Assembly: GCF_050589845.1 (NCBI RefSeq) | Contig: NZ_JBNGPA010000001.1 | Location: 434,001-498,000, forward strand | Length of the DNA: 64,000 bases | Source: Carboxylicivirga agarovorans | GTDB lineage: Bacteria; Bacteroidota; Bacteroidia; Bacteroidales; Marinilabiliaceae | Direction: 5' to 3' | Part shown: piece after piece, positions 44,278-53,526 of the stretch | How positions within the stretch are numbered: position 1 is the stretch's first letter | How the letters are laid out: each line of letters starts with the position of its first letter | The notes under the pieces: generated by a model | Seen by the model: the letters and a program-made list of their open reading frames with translations, nothing else | Databases searched by the model: none | What the model was told of the DNA's origin: nothing | Program-made: the position numbers and the translations under genes

Positions 44278-44880
44278 ATGCCTCACTTACTTCCATATTT
44301 AAATGAACAGCTGATTGAAGCGGGTTGCGACGAAGCGGGTCGCGGATGCCTGGCTGGTCCTGTTGTAGCTGCTGCCGTTATACTGCCAAAAGATTTTAAG
44401 CACGAGTTATTGAACGACTCGAAGCAACTAACAGAAAAACAACGCCAAAAACTACGCCCGGTTATTGAACAGGAAGCCATAGCATGGGCTGTTTCATTTG
44501 TTGACCACCGGGAAATTGATGAAATAAACATATTAAAAGCATCGTATGTAGCCATGCATCGCAGTGTGGACCAGCTGACAACAAAACCTCAACACTTGTT
44601 AATTGACGGTAATCGCTTTATTCCTTACAAAGGCATTGATCATACTTGTATAGTAAAAGGTGATGGTAAATACTTATCTATTGCTGCCGCCAGTGTATTA
44701 GCCAAAACACATCGCGATGATTACATGGAGAAGATGCATGAACAATATCCCTTTTATGCCTGGGATAAAAACAAAGGATACCCAACCAAAGTACACCGGG
44801 CAGGTATTAAAGAACATGGCATCTCCCCCATTCATCGTAAAACCTTTCGTCTGCTCGATGAGCAATTGAGCCTGTTTTAG
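44278..44880 (+). CDS. rnhB: Ribonuclease HII
   Basis: RNase HII removes ribonucleotides embedded in DNA and RNA primers. The 200-residue protein has the catalytic acid pair in AGCDEAGRGCLAGPVVAAAV, the DSKQLTEKQR motif, the third Asp in LLIDGNRF and the fourth in AKTHRDDYM. I chose the ATG at 44278 because the alternative GTG lies in the terminator of the previous gene. A second RNase H, of type 1, is encoded 6 kb downstream. Confidence 0.95.
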   Translation: MPHLLPYLNEQLIEAGCDEAGRGCLAGPVVAAAVILPKDFKHELLNDSKQLTEKQRQKLRPVIEQEAIAWAVSFVDHREIDEINILKASYVAMHRSVDQLTTKPQHLLIDGNRFIPYKGIDHTCIVKGDGKYLSIAAASVLAKTHRDDYMEKMHEQYPFYAWDKNKGYPTKVHRAGIKEHGISPIHRKTFRLLDEQLSLF

Positions 44881-45118
44881 TGCTACTATTCCTTGATCAG
44901 GGAAAGTCATATGACTAAATTATTGCCTAACAACCTTTTTGTTGATGGTCATTGACGAGGCATCTTATGAAGTAACTCACAGGTAAGGTATCACTTTTAG
45001 TGAGGTGAAAACGACCATCACTGCCTGTCCTGTTCATAAAAAAAAGTCATGTACAGCTATTACTTAACTACATATGGCGTATAAACACTGAGCAAACATT
45101 TTCTTTGATGGTGGAACG

Positions 45119-45143
45119 TAAAAAAACCGGCCTGTAGCCGGTT
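45119..45143 (-). terminator. Terminator after the beta-barrel gene
   Basis: On the minus strand AACCGGC pairs with GCCGGTT around a 5-nt loop and TTTTTT follows, 30 bp past the stop codon. The rest of the 292-bp gap 44881-45172 holds no convincing gene. Confidence 0.88.
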
Positions 45144-45172
45144 CTTAATAACTTATCTGTCGGTATATAGAA

Positions 45173-45745
45173 TCAGAAATAAACAGAGAAACCTCCTGTG
45201 AAAGCTACACCTCCGGCTTTAAGCTTAAACTTATCATCGTCATCATCTGTTTCGGTAAGCGATGCGTAACCAAGCCCCAGATCAATTGAAACAAAATCAT
45301 TTAAAAAGATGGCAACACCAGCTCCTAAATCCCATCCTGAAATATTAGATTTCGACTCTTCATCTCCATCATCAGCTTTCGAATTACCAACCAATACATC
45401 GGCCTGAACATATGGTTTTACTTTTGAGGCGCCAATATAGTATCGTACCGTTGGTCCGAACATAAAAGAGTTTTCTTTGTAATCATCAATTTTTTCAAAC
45501 TGATAATTAAAGGCTAAACCAATTGCAAGATTATCAATCACAAAGTAACTAACAGTCGGTTTAATGTTGAAATTGGTGACACCAAAGTCTTCTCCTACAT
45601 CTTCTCCATCATACTCAAATTGATAGTTTAATGCTGAAAAATTCAAATCAGACGCGCCTGAAACTGCGACTTTTCCTTTTTCAGTTTGACCAAATGATAC
45701 AACAGTGACCATAATAAGAATAACAAGTGATAAATACTTTTTCAT
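45173..45745 (-). CDS. Outer-membrane beta-barrel protein
   Basis: The 190-residue protein has a signal peptide (MKKYLSLVILIMVTVVSFGQ) and alternating aromatic and charged beta-strands ending in a C-terminal Phe (FTGGFSVYF), typical of a small eight-stranded barrel of the OmpA/OmpX kind. Its acidic turns (DDGDEESKS, TDDDDD) may be surface loops. No substrate or partner is evident, and it is monocistronic. Confidence 0.88.
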   Translation of the reverse strand: MKKYLSLVILIMVTVVSFGQTEKGKVAVSGASDLNFSALNYQFEYDGEDVGEDFGVTNFNIKPTVSYFVIDNLAIGLAFNYQFEKIDDYKENSFMFGPTVRYYIGASKVKPYVQADVLVGNSKADDGDEESKSNISGWDLGAGVAIFLNDFVSIDLGLGYASLTETDDDDDKFKLKAGGVAFTGGFSVYF

Positions 45746-45956
45746 AAATAAATAAGATTTGATTAAAACATAGTGCTTAAAGTTAAATACTAAGTATTAG
45801 AATACAATAACAAGCAATACAAAATAAACATAATACATATCATTGCTTATTATCACATCCCCTTGATAGCTCCAGTAATATTCATTGAATAGCGCCTTAT
45901 TCCGGAAGAACTAAAAGGCCTGCTACAAAACACGCCTCACTTTTCGTCAAAAATTA

Positions 45957-45964
45957 TATCTTTG
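45957..45964 (+). promoter_or_regulatory. Possible -7 box for the first S46 peptidase
   Basis: TATCTTTG lies 136 bp before the start at 46100. The 354-bp divergent gap 45746-46099 shows no gene; a long A/T-rich leader follows the box. Confidence 0.35.
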
Positions 45965-46099
45965 GCAATCTGAAAATAGATTATAAATCAATAGACTTTG
46001 AATGTTGAACGAGCTTTGATTGTTGATAACTGTCCCATTTACAATCATTAATGACAATTAAAATTTGTAAGCAACTTCAAATCATTAAAGTACAGTAGT

Positions 46100-48250
46100 A
46101 TGAGAAAAATAGCAGCGATTTTGCTAGTAGCATGCATTGGCTTTGTACAATTTGCGAAAGCTGATGAGGGTATGTGGTTATTGCCACTTATCAACAAGTT
46201 AAACATTGAGAAAATGCAGGAAATGGGCTTTAAACTTTCAGCTGAAGAAGTTTACAGCATCAATAATAGCAGTTTAAAAGACGCCATTGTCATTTTTGGT
46301 CGTGGCTGTACAGGTGAATTGATTTCCGACCAGGGATTGATCCTTACCAACCACCACTGCGGATATGGTAACATTCAGGAATTAAGCTCCGTTGAACACA
46401 ACTACCTTAAAGATGGTTTCTGGGCTAAAAGCTTTGAGGAAGAGTTACCAGCACCTGGATTGTCTGTTACTTTCTTAAAGTACATGACAGACGTAACAGA
46501 GGATATCAACGCTGAGTTGAACGAAAACATGACCGAGGAAGAGCGAGCAGCTAAAATCAAGGAAGTTTCTGCTAATCTGGTTAAAGCTGCTCAGGAAGGT
46601 AACGAGTATCAAATTCGTGTACAGAGCTATTTCGAAGGCAACCAGTTCTTCCTGATTGCATACGAAAAATTTAACGATGTACGTTTCGTAGGTGCTCCTC
46701 CATCATCAATTGGTAAATTCGGTTTCGATACTGACAACTGGATGTGGCCTCGCCACACAGGTGATTTCAGCATGTTCCGTGTATACTGTGGTCCTGATGG
46801 CAAACCTGCAGAATATTCAAAAGACAACAAGCCTTATAAGCCAGCTCACCATCTACCTGTATCTTTAAAAGGTGTGCAAATGGATGATTATGCGATGACT
46901 ATCGGTTTCCCTGGTAGCACTGAGCGTTATTTAACTTCATGGGGTATTGAAGAACGCATGGACATCATTAACCAGGCTCGCATCAAGCCTCGCGGTGTTA
47001 AGCAGGACATCTGGTTAAAAGACATGCGTGCTGATGAAAAAGTAAATATTCAGTATGCTTCAAAATTTGCCGGTAGCTCAAACTACTGGAAGAACTCTAT
47101 TGGAATGAACCGCGGTTTAGAGAAATTAAATGTTCTTGGTCAAAAGCGTGAGTTAGAGAAAGAATTTACTGAGTGGGTAAATGCCGATAGCGACAGAAAA
47201 GCAAAATATGGCAATGTATTAGCTGAATTGGAGAAATCGTATGCTGATCGTGCTTCATTTGTAAAAGCCACTTCTTTCATAGCTGAATGTCAACTTCGTG
47301 GTGCTGAAGTATTCTACTTCGCATTTAAAGCCGGAGGCCTTGAAAAAGCCTTGGAAGAAGGTAAGCAGGAAGATATTGATAAAGCAGTTGCTAATCTTAA
47401 AAAAGCTGGTGAAAACTTCTTTAAAGATTACAACCCGGAAACAGATCGTAAAGTGATTGGTGCATTGTTGAAAATGTACAACGAGGATATTGACACCAAA
47501 TATCACCCTTCGTTCTACGAAACAATTAACAAGAAATTCAAAGGCGACTTCCAGAAATTTGCTGACTATGTATATAACAAGTCTGTATTTATGGATGAAG
47601 CTCGTTTTAACGCTTTCCTTGAAAAGCCTTCTTTGAAAGTATTACAAAAGGATTTAGCTTACATCGGTGGTGTATCTTCAATTGAAAAATACCGTGAAAT
47701 CAAAGGTATGGAAGCTGAAAGCGCTATTGCTATTGGCAAAAACAACCGTTTATTCATTGCCGGACTATTTGAAATGCAGCCTGACAAGGTATTCTATCCG
47801 GATGCTAACTTCACAATGCGTTTATCATACGGTAAAGTTGGTGACTACGAGCCAAAAGACGGAGTTCTTTACAAGCACTTCACCACCATTGAAGGTATCA
47901 TGGAAAAAGAAGATCCTGATAACTTCGAATTCGAGGTACCAGCTAAACTTAAAGAACTTTGGAAGAACAAAGATTACGGTCAGTATGCTGATGCGGCTGG
48001 TTACATGCCTGTTTGTTTTACTTCAAACAACGACATTACCGGTGGTAACAGTGGTAGCCCTGTAATCAATGCTGAAGGTCATTTATTCGGTCTTGCGTTT
48101 GACGGAAACTGGGAAGCTATGAGTGGTGATATTGCTTTTGAAACAGAGCTTCAGAAGTGTATTAATGTTGATATCCGTTACGTACTGTTCATCATTGACA
48201 AGTATGCAGGAGCAACTAACCTTATTGATGAAATGACTTTGATAAAGTAA
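46100..48250 (+). CDS. S46-family dipeptidyl-peptidase, DPP7-like
   Basis: This 716-residue exported serine peptidase removes dipeptides from oligopeptide N-termini. A signal peptide (1-21) ends in KADEGMW, which gives the typical N-terminus. The triad is His85 in LTNHHCGYG, probably Asp222 in HTGDFS, and Ser651 in GGNSGSP. Residue 669 (Ser+18) is Gly in AFDGNWEA; in the P. gingivalis enzymes Gly here (673) goes with DPP7 (hydrophobic P1) and Arg with DPP11 (acidic P1). Codon use is strongly biased, suggesting high expression. A paralogue follows after a strong terminator. Confidence 0.93.
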   Translation: MRKIAAILLVACIGFVQFAKADEGMWLLPLINKLNIEKMQEMGFKLSAEEVYSINNSSLKDAIVIFGRGCTGELISDQGLILTNHHCGYGNIQELSSVEHNYLKDGFWAKSFEEELPAPGLSVTFLKYMTDVTEDINAELNENMTEEERAAKIKEVSANLVKAAQEGNEYQIRVQSYFEGNQFFLIAYEKFNDVRFVGAPPSSIGKFGFDTDNWMWPRHTGDFSMFRVYCGPDGKPAEYSKDNKPYKPAHHLPVSLKGVQMDDYAMTIGFPGSTERYLTSWGIEERMDIINQARIKPRGVKQDIWLKDMRADEKVNIQYASKFAGSSNYWKNSIGMNRGLEKLNVLGQKRELEKEFTEWVNADSDRKAKYGNVLAELEKSYADRASFVKATSFIAECQLRGAEVFYFAFKAGGLEKALEEGKQEDIDKAVANLKKAGENFFKDYNPETDRKVIGALLKMYNEDIDTKYHPSFYETINKKFKGDFQKFADYVYNKSVFMDEARFNAFLEKPSLKVLQKDLAYIGGVSSIEKYREIKGMEAESAIAIGKNNRLFIAGLFEMQPDKVFYPDANFTMRLSYGKVGDYEPKDGVLYKHFTTIEGIMEKEDPDNFEFEVPAKLKELWKNKDYGQYADAAGYMPVCFTSNNDITGGNSGSPVINAEGHLFGLAFDGNWEAMSGDIAFETELQKCINVDIRYVLFIIDKYAGATNLIDEMTLIK

Positions 48251-48271
48251 TTCAGAATAATAGATAAACAA

Positions 48272-48306
48272 AAAGAGCTGCCGGATTCATCCGGCAGCTC
48301 TTTTTT
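48272..48306 (+). terminator. Very strong terminator after the first S46 gene
   Basis: A perfect 14-bp stem (aaagagctgccgga at 48272-48285, partner at 48290-48303) with a TTCA loop runs into TTTTTT. The second S46 gene therefore needs its own promoter. Confidence 0.95.
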
Positions 48307-48446
48307 GTTAAAATTGCTTAAATTCAGGCAGATTCATAGTATTCACCCGTTTAATCTTGTAGTTTCGTGCCACTTGAATGAACTTTAAAAATCCAAAGTA
48401 TTCCATGGATTAATAGCTATTTTTGGAATATAAGCTAACTAGACTG

Positions 48447-50600
48447 ATGCGCATCTTTTTAACTGTTATATTAATAGTACTATACTCTTCTGTTTTAAAA
48501 GCTGATGAGGGCATGTGGCTCCCATACCTGATCAGTAACAATCAAATTGAGCAGATGCAGGATAAAGGCCTGAAAATTCCTTTTGAATCGGTTTACAGCC
48601 AATCGGAGCCATCACTGAAAGATGCCATTGTTTCGCTGGATGACGGAAGTTGCACAGGTGAGTTTATCAGTAGTCAGGGATTATTGCTTACCAATCATCA
48701 TTGTGGTTACAATGAAATTCAGCAACACAGCAGTGTAGAACACAATTATCTTCAAAACGGATTTTGGGCACGCACGAAAGAAGAAGAATTACCAAATCCG
48801 GGCAAAACAGCTACTCTGCTGATCGAAGCTCACGATGTAAGCGAACAGATACTGCAACATGCCCATGCTTTAAATGGAACCGGGCGACAAGTAACAATTG
48901 ACAGCCTGATCAACATCATTGAAGCGGAGGCCTCAATAAAGCATCAACTTGATGCCAGGGTAAAATCATTTTTTAGCGGCAACACCTATATACTTTTTCT
49001 AACGCAAACGTTTCGTGATGTGCGATTGGTAGGAACACCGCCATCATCTATCGGCAAATTTGGCGGTGACACCGATAACTGGATGTGGCCCCGTCATACA
49101 GGTGATTTTAGTTTCTTCAGGGTGTATTGTGCTCCAGATGGCACACCGGCCGAATACTCAAAAAACAACATTCCTTTTGAACCCAAAATGCACCTCAAAA
49201 TTGACCTCAGCGGAATAAAAAGAGATGATTTTACAATGACACTGGGTTATCCGGGGCATACACAACGCTATCTGACATCCTTTGGAATCAAGGAAATAAA
49301 GGAAGTTGTCAACCCTGTAGTTGCTGAAACCAGAAGTATAAAACAAGACATTTGGTCAAAGGCCATGAAAGCCTCAGAAGAAATTAATATTAAGTATGCT
49401 GCTAAATATTCTGAATCGAGTAACTACTGGAAATATGCTATTGGTCAGAATAAAGCGCTTGAAAAACTTGATATTATTGCCAAACAAAAGGAAATCGAAA
49501 GCAGCTTTACTGAATGGTTTAAAAACGACTCTCTCTATCTTAAAGAATATGGGAAGACGCTTCCTGTCATTGAAGCATCTTACCTGCTTGGTAACAAATT
49601 AACCCTGGCCGAAACCATTACCCAGGAGACGATGCTTGAGGGGCCTGAAATAATAAACTTTGCTTTGGAAATAAGCACTCTTTATATGGAGTTGCAGGAA
49701 AAAAGAGGAGACTCTGAAGCCTACGTTCAGGATCTGGAGCATTATACCAAAAGCATTGATCAACTGTATAAGGATTTTGACGCTGCACTGGACCAAAAGA
49801 TATTTATGGCCATGCTAAGTTATTACCTTGAAGAAACACCTGAGAAACTAAGACCTGAGATTGAGTCTCTGCTTGGTAAAAAATACCTGGATAACTGGTC
49901 GGAATTCACTGATGACCTTTACGCAAAATCAGCCCTGTCCGACTCAGACACAGCCATAGAGTTAATAAAGAGTGATAATCCTGATGCTTTCTTTGAAGAT
50001 CCGGCCATTGCCTTCTCATACCAGGTATTAGCCTATTTTTATAAAATATTAGACTTACATGATAAACTAAACCGCCAATACGACGATGCACAACGTCTGT
50101 TGGTAAAAGGTTACATGCAACAAAAGCCTGAAAAAGATTTTTACCCTGATGCCAACAGCACCTTAAGGTTATCATATGGCACAGTTGGCGATTATGAGCC
50201 TAAAGATGGGGTTAAATACAAATATCTGACCACTTTAAGCGGCATTATTGAAAAAGAAGATCCGGAACAACTGGATTTTAGGGTTCCCGAGCAATTAAAG
50301 ACCCTGTACTACAAAAAAGATTTTGCCTCCTATGCGCTTGACAATGGCAAAATGCCGGTATGTTTTCTAACCAACAATGATATAACGGGAGGAAACAGTG
50401 GAAGTCCGGTTCTTAATGGCGACGGCAATTTAATTGGTTTGGCTTTTGATGGAAACTGGGAAGCCATGACCAGTGATTTGGCATATGAGGAACGCCTGCA
50501 AAAATGTATTTGCGTTGATATACGCTATATTATATTCATTCTTGACAAAATGGCCAATGCACAGCACTTAATTGATGAGATGGAAATAGTTAATCAATAA
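48447..50600 (+). CDS. S46-family dipeptidyl-peptidase, DPP7-like paralogue
   Basis: The 717-residue paralogue of the preceding gene has a signal peptide (1-18) followed by ADEGMWLP. The triad is His84 in LTNHHCGYN, probably Asp220 in HTGDFS and Ser651 in GGNSGSP, and the P1-specificity position (Ser+18) is again Gly. The middle helical domain differs strongly from the first copy, so the two probably differ in substrate. Codon use is less biased than in the first copy. I chose the ATG at 48447 because the longer frame starts at a TTG (48423) before the signal peptide. The duplication looks old. Confidence 0.93.
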   Translation: MRIFLTVILIVLYSSVLKADEGMWLPYLISNNQIEQMQDKGLKIPFESVYSQSEPSLKDAIVSLDDGSCTGEFISSQGLLLTNHHCGYNEIQQHSSVEHNYLQNGFWARTKEEELPNPGKTATLLIEAHDVSEQILQHAHALNGTGRQVTIDSLINIIEAEASIKHQLDARVKSFFSGNTYILFLTQTFRDVRLVGTPPSSIGKFGGDTDNWMWPRHTGDFSFFRVYCAPDGTPAEYSKNNIPFEPKMHLKIDLSGIKRDDFTMTLGYPGHTQRYLTSFGIKEIKEVVNPVVAETRSIKQDIWSKAMKASEEINIKYAAKYSESSNYWKYAIGQNKALEKLDIIAKQKEIESSFTEWFKNDSLYLKEYGKTLPVIEASYLLGNKLTLAETITQETMLEGPEIINFALEISTLYMELQEKRGDSEAYVQDLEHYTKSIDQLYKDFDAALDQKIFMAMLSYYLEETPEKLRPEIESLLGKKYLDNWSEFTDDLYAKSALSDSDTAIELIKSDNPDAFFEDPAIAFSYQVLAYFYKILDLHDKLNRQYDDAQRLLVKGYMQQKPEKDFYPDANSTLRLSYGTVGDYEPKDGVKYKYLTTLSGIIEKEDPEQLDFRVPEQLKTLYYKKDFASYALDNGKMPVCFLTNNDITGGNSGSPVLNGDGNLIGLAFDGNWEAMTSDLAYEERLQKCICVDIRYIIFILDKMANAQHLIDEMEIVNQ

Positions 50601-50641
50601 CAAATTCGATTTATATTTACATACTCATTATATTAACACTG

Positions 50642-51271
50642 ATGGCAAAAAACAAATACTACGTCGTTTGGATAGGCGCAAAACCAGGCATTTACAAAAG
50701 CTGGCCAGAATGTCAGGCACAGATAAAGGGATTTCCTGCAGCTAAATACAAAGGTTTTGCCACACTAGAAGAAGCACAATCGGCATACAGCAATGGCTTT
50801 TCTAATTACATATCACAGGGTACAAGAGGTAGCAAAACCAAAACACCATCCATCAATTCAAAAGCCAATATCATCAGTAACAGTATTGCCGTTGATGCAG
50901 CCTGCAGTGGTAATCCGGGGGTCATGGAATACCAGGGGGTATATACCAAAGATAACCGCCAGTTGTTTCATCAAAAATTTAACCTGGGGACCAATAACAT
51001 TGGTGAATTTCTGGCCCTTATACATGGAATCTCCTATCTGCAGAAAAACAACCTGAATATTCCAATTTATTCAGATTCGAAAATTGCCATTGGATGGGTT
51101 ATGAAAAAGCAGTGCAAATCAAAACTGGCTGAAACACCCAAAACAAAAGAATTGTTCGAACTGGTCAGAAGAGCTGAAAACTGGCTAAAGACCAACACCA
51201 TTAAAGTTAAAATACTGAAGTGGGATACCAAAAACTGGGGTGAGATACCGGCTGACTTTGGTCGTAAATAG
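50642..51271 (+). CDS. Ribonuclease H with N-terminal viroplasmin-like domain
   Basis: The 209-residue protein joins an RNA/DNA-hybrid-binding domain (about 4-50: KYYVVWIGAKPGIYKSWPECQAQIKGFPAAKYKGFATLEEA) to a type 1 RNase H domain. The acidic residues appear in order: AVDAACSGNPG, NIGEFLALIHG and YSDSKIAIGWV. The fourth Asp probably lies near the C-terminus (IPADFGR). It degrades RNA in RNA:DNA hybrids. It is convergent with the TPR kinase, with 9 bp between stop codons. Confidence 0.94.
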   Translation: MAKNKYYVVWIGAKPGIYKSWPECQAQIKGFPAAKYKGFATLEEAQSAYSNGFSNYISQGTRGSKTKTPSINSKANIISNSIAVDAACSGNPGVMEYQGVYTKDNRQLFHQKFNLGTNNIGEFLALIHGISYLQKNNLNIPIYSDSKIAIGWVMKKQCKSKLAETPKTKELFELVRRAENWLKTNTIKVKILKWDTKNWGEIPADFGRK

Positions 51272-51280
51272 GTTTTAAAA

Positions 51281-53155
51281 TCAGTTAAGTGTCATAAAAG
51301 GCACTCTGAAAACAACCCGCGTTCCCTTTCGACCATATTTCGACAGATCTTCTACCATAAGGGTGACCGCTTGCTTCTTGTCATTATCATTCATCAGTTC
51401 AAGGCGCTCTTTGGTTAAACTCATAGCTACCGATGCATGCTTTTTACCTTTTACCTTATTTTTCTCCATTGAGCTCTTAATGCCAATGCCATTATCTTCA
51501 ATTGAAAACTCCAGCTTATCATCATTGCGCTTCAGGCACACATGAATATAACTATCCTCTTTTGTCAACTCACCATGTTCAATGGCATTCTCAAGAAAGG
51601 GCTGCGTTAACATAGGCGGCACCAACACACTGCTTAACTCAATAGCATCTTCAAATTCTATCTTATAGTTGATCTTATTGTCAAACCTGCGATTTTGCAG
51701 ACTCATATACTTGTCTAAAATCTCTTTTTCCTTTTTTAGAGTAATACGCTCTTGTTTGGCATATTGCAGTATTAAGCGCATTAAGGTGGAAAAGTCAGCT
51801 ACAAAATCAACCGCGTCTTCCTGGTTGTTTTCAAGAATAATGCACTGCAGGGCCGATAAGGAGTTAAAAATAAAATGAGGATTCATCTGTGTGCGCAGCA
51901 CCTTCTGCTCCATGTTTAGGCGACGCTGTCTTTCTTTAATTTTCATGACATTGAACCATATCAGAGCGATAATTGTCAGTAGCAGAAAGAATATTGACAA
52001 GCCCCACATATACAAATGGTTCCGTTCTACTTTCGCTGAGGCAATAAGCAACTCTTTCTCACTCTTCTCATTGTGGTATTTCTTTTCTAACTCAATAAGT
52101 TTATCAAGCTGCTGCTGATCAAATATTGAATCTTTTAAAGCATAGGACTGCTCCAGCACTTCATTTGCCTGTTTATACTTCCCAAGTGATTTATAGGCCC
52201 GGTATATCTCCTCAAGATTATCGCTCTTAACTTCTCTTAAACCAACCTTCTCATTGTACTCAGCTGCTTTTTCGTAGGCACTAAGGGCCAAATCAACCTG
52301 ACCTTTGTTTAGGTGCATTTCACCCTTCATGCTGTAAGTGTGCACCAGTCCAATATGATCACCCAGTTCGGTAAATATCTTCAGTGCCTCATTAAAGTAT
52401 TCTTCAGCTCTTTCATTTTGTCCCTGTAAGCCAAACAACCTACCAAGATTGGCTGAAACAGAAGCCATGCCATCCTTTTTATCCAGATTTCGATACGCTT
52501 CGTACGCTTTCTTGTAATACTTGAAACCAGCATCCAGATCATTGATGCGAACACTAATAACAGCCAGGTTATTTGTCACAGCAGCCACTGAAGAATAGTC
52601 TTCAAGCTCCTCGTAGATTGCCAGGGCATTGTTGTAATATTCATAAACCAGGTTATACCGCTCCCACTTACCATATATAATACCCAGATTTTGGTATGAC
52701 ATGGCTATTCCTTCCTTATTATTGGCTTTTTTCTCCAGCTCCAATGATCGGTTATAGGCTACCAAAGCACTATCAAAATTAGCTTTCAAATAATGAACCA
52801 GTCCAATATTATTATACAACGCAGCCAGTTGAGCTGAATCACCAACTTCCTGAAATTTAACCAATGCCGATTGATATGATTGGAGTGAGTGGCTTAACTC
52901 CTGCTTGTAGTAATACACCTCTCCCATAAAATTATGGTAATATGCCTTTCTTTTTAAATCGCGAAACGGACAATCATCGAGGTGATTTAATGCAAGAGCA
53001 TGCACGCTATCGATGTTTTCGTATACTATAGCAGTCAGCTCTTTCATCCGCTGCTCCCATTTAGCACCGGAATCAGGCTCAGTGTTTTGTCCAATAATAT
53101 GTAGAGGTATCTGTAGAAACAGAAGAGGGATGATTAAAAAACGAATGCTTACCAT
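51281..53155 (-). CDS. LytS-type sensor histidine kinase with periplasmic TPR repeats
   Basis: The 624-residue protein has a signal peptide (MVSIRFLIIPLLFLQIPLHIIG), about seven TPR repeats in the periplasm (residues about 60-350, e.g. AALYNNIGLVHYLKANFDSAL), a membrane helix (about 385-405) and a His_kinase/HATPase module. The phospho-acceptor is the His in MNPHFIFNSLSALQ, and the ATP-binding part has DNGIGI. LytS-type kinases pair with LytTR response regulators; none is adjacent. A start at 53209 is unlikely because a -7 box lies between it and the ATG at 53155, which starts the signal peptide. Confidence 0.9.
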   Translation of the reverse strand: MVSIRFLIIPLLFLQIPLHIIGQNTEPDSGAKWEQRMKELTAIVYENIDSVHALALNHLDDCPFRDLKRKAYYHNFMGEVYYYKQELSHSLQSYQSALVKFQEVGDSAQLAALYNNIGLVHYLKANFDSALVAYNRSLELEKKANNKEGIAMSYQNLGIIYGKWERYNLVYEYYNNALAIYEELEDYSSVAAVTNNLAVISVRINDLDAGFKYYKKAYEAYRNLDKKDGMASVSANLGRLFGLQGQNERAEEYFNEALKIFTELGDHIGLVHTYSMKGEMHLNKGQVDLALSAYEKAAEYNEKVGLREVKSDNLEEIYRAYKSLGKYKQANEVLEQSYALKDSIFDQQQLDKLIELEKKYHNEKSEKELLIASAKVERNHLYMWGLSIFFLLLTIIALIWFNVMKIKERQRRLNMEQKVLRTQMNPHFIFNSLSALQCIILENNQEDAVDFVADFSTLMRLILQYAKQERITLKKEKEILDKYMSLQNRRFDNKINYKIEFEDAIELSSVLVPPMLTQPFLENAIEHGELTKEDSYIHVCLKRNDDKLEFSIEDNGIGIKSSMEKNKVKGKKHASVAMSLTKERLELMNDNDKKQAVTLMVEDLSKYGRKGTRVVFRVPFMTLN

Positions 53156-53175
53156 AATCCTATTGTAACTGTAAC

Positions 53176-53183
53176 CAAAAGTA
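53176..53183 (-). promoter_or_regulatory. Possible -7 box for the LytS-type kinase
   Basis: The minus strand reads TACTTTTG, 20 bp before the ATG at 53155. Confidence 0.4.
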
Positions 53184-53526
53184 ATATCTTTTTTTGGATT
53201 GTTAATCAACTACATCCACCACCTTTAATTTAATACTGATTTTTAGCTGACTGCGATTGTGATTTACATTTACCCATGCTTCCCTCAACTTTACCCTCAC
53301 AAACCTCTTTCGCTTTCTTAAACTATAATTAAGCTCTGGCGACACATTAACGACAAAGCCTCCTTCAACTCCTTTTACTCCGTCTCTTTTATAAGCTTCT
53401 GTTAGAGTCCTTGAATTATCAATATGGACAGCTATTAGCAGTTCTACATGCTGTATTTTTGTAATTTTACCACGATTTCAATTTATTGCCGGGCATATTG
53501 CCTGATAATTATAGTTCGATTTTTTA
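53184..53526. other. Intergenic region between divergent genes
   Basis: No gene or conserved structure was recognised. The part beyond the kinase promoter is A/T-rich and holds the unmarked promoter of the RluA-like gene. Confidence 0.5.

Noticed and set aside
44927..45037. Minus-strand 36-codon frame with a segment resembling a secretion C-terminal domain (LPVSYFIRCLVNDHQQK)
   Set aside because: Too short and only vaguely similar; at best a decayed gene remnant, and it cannot be supported.
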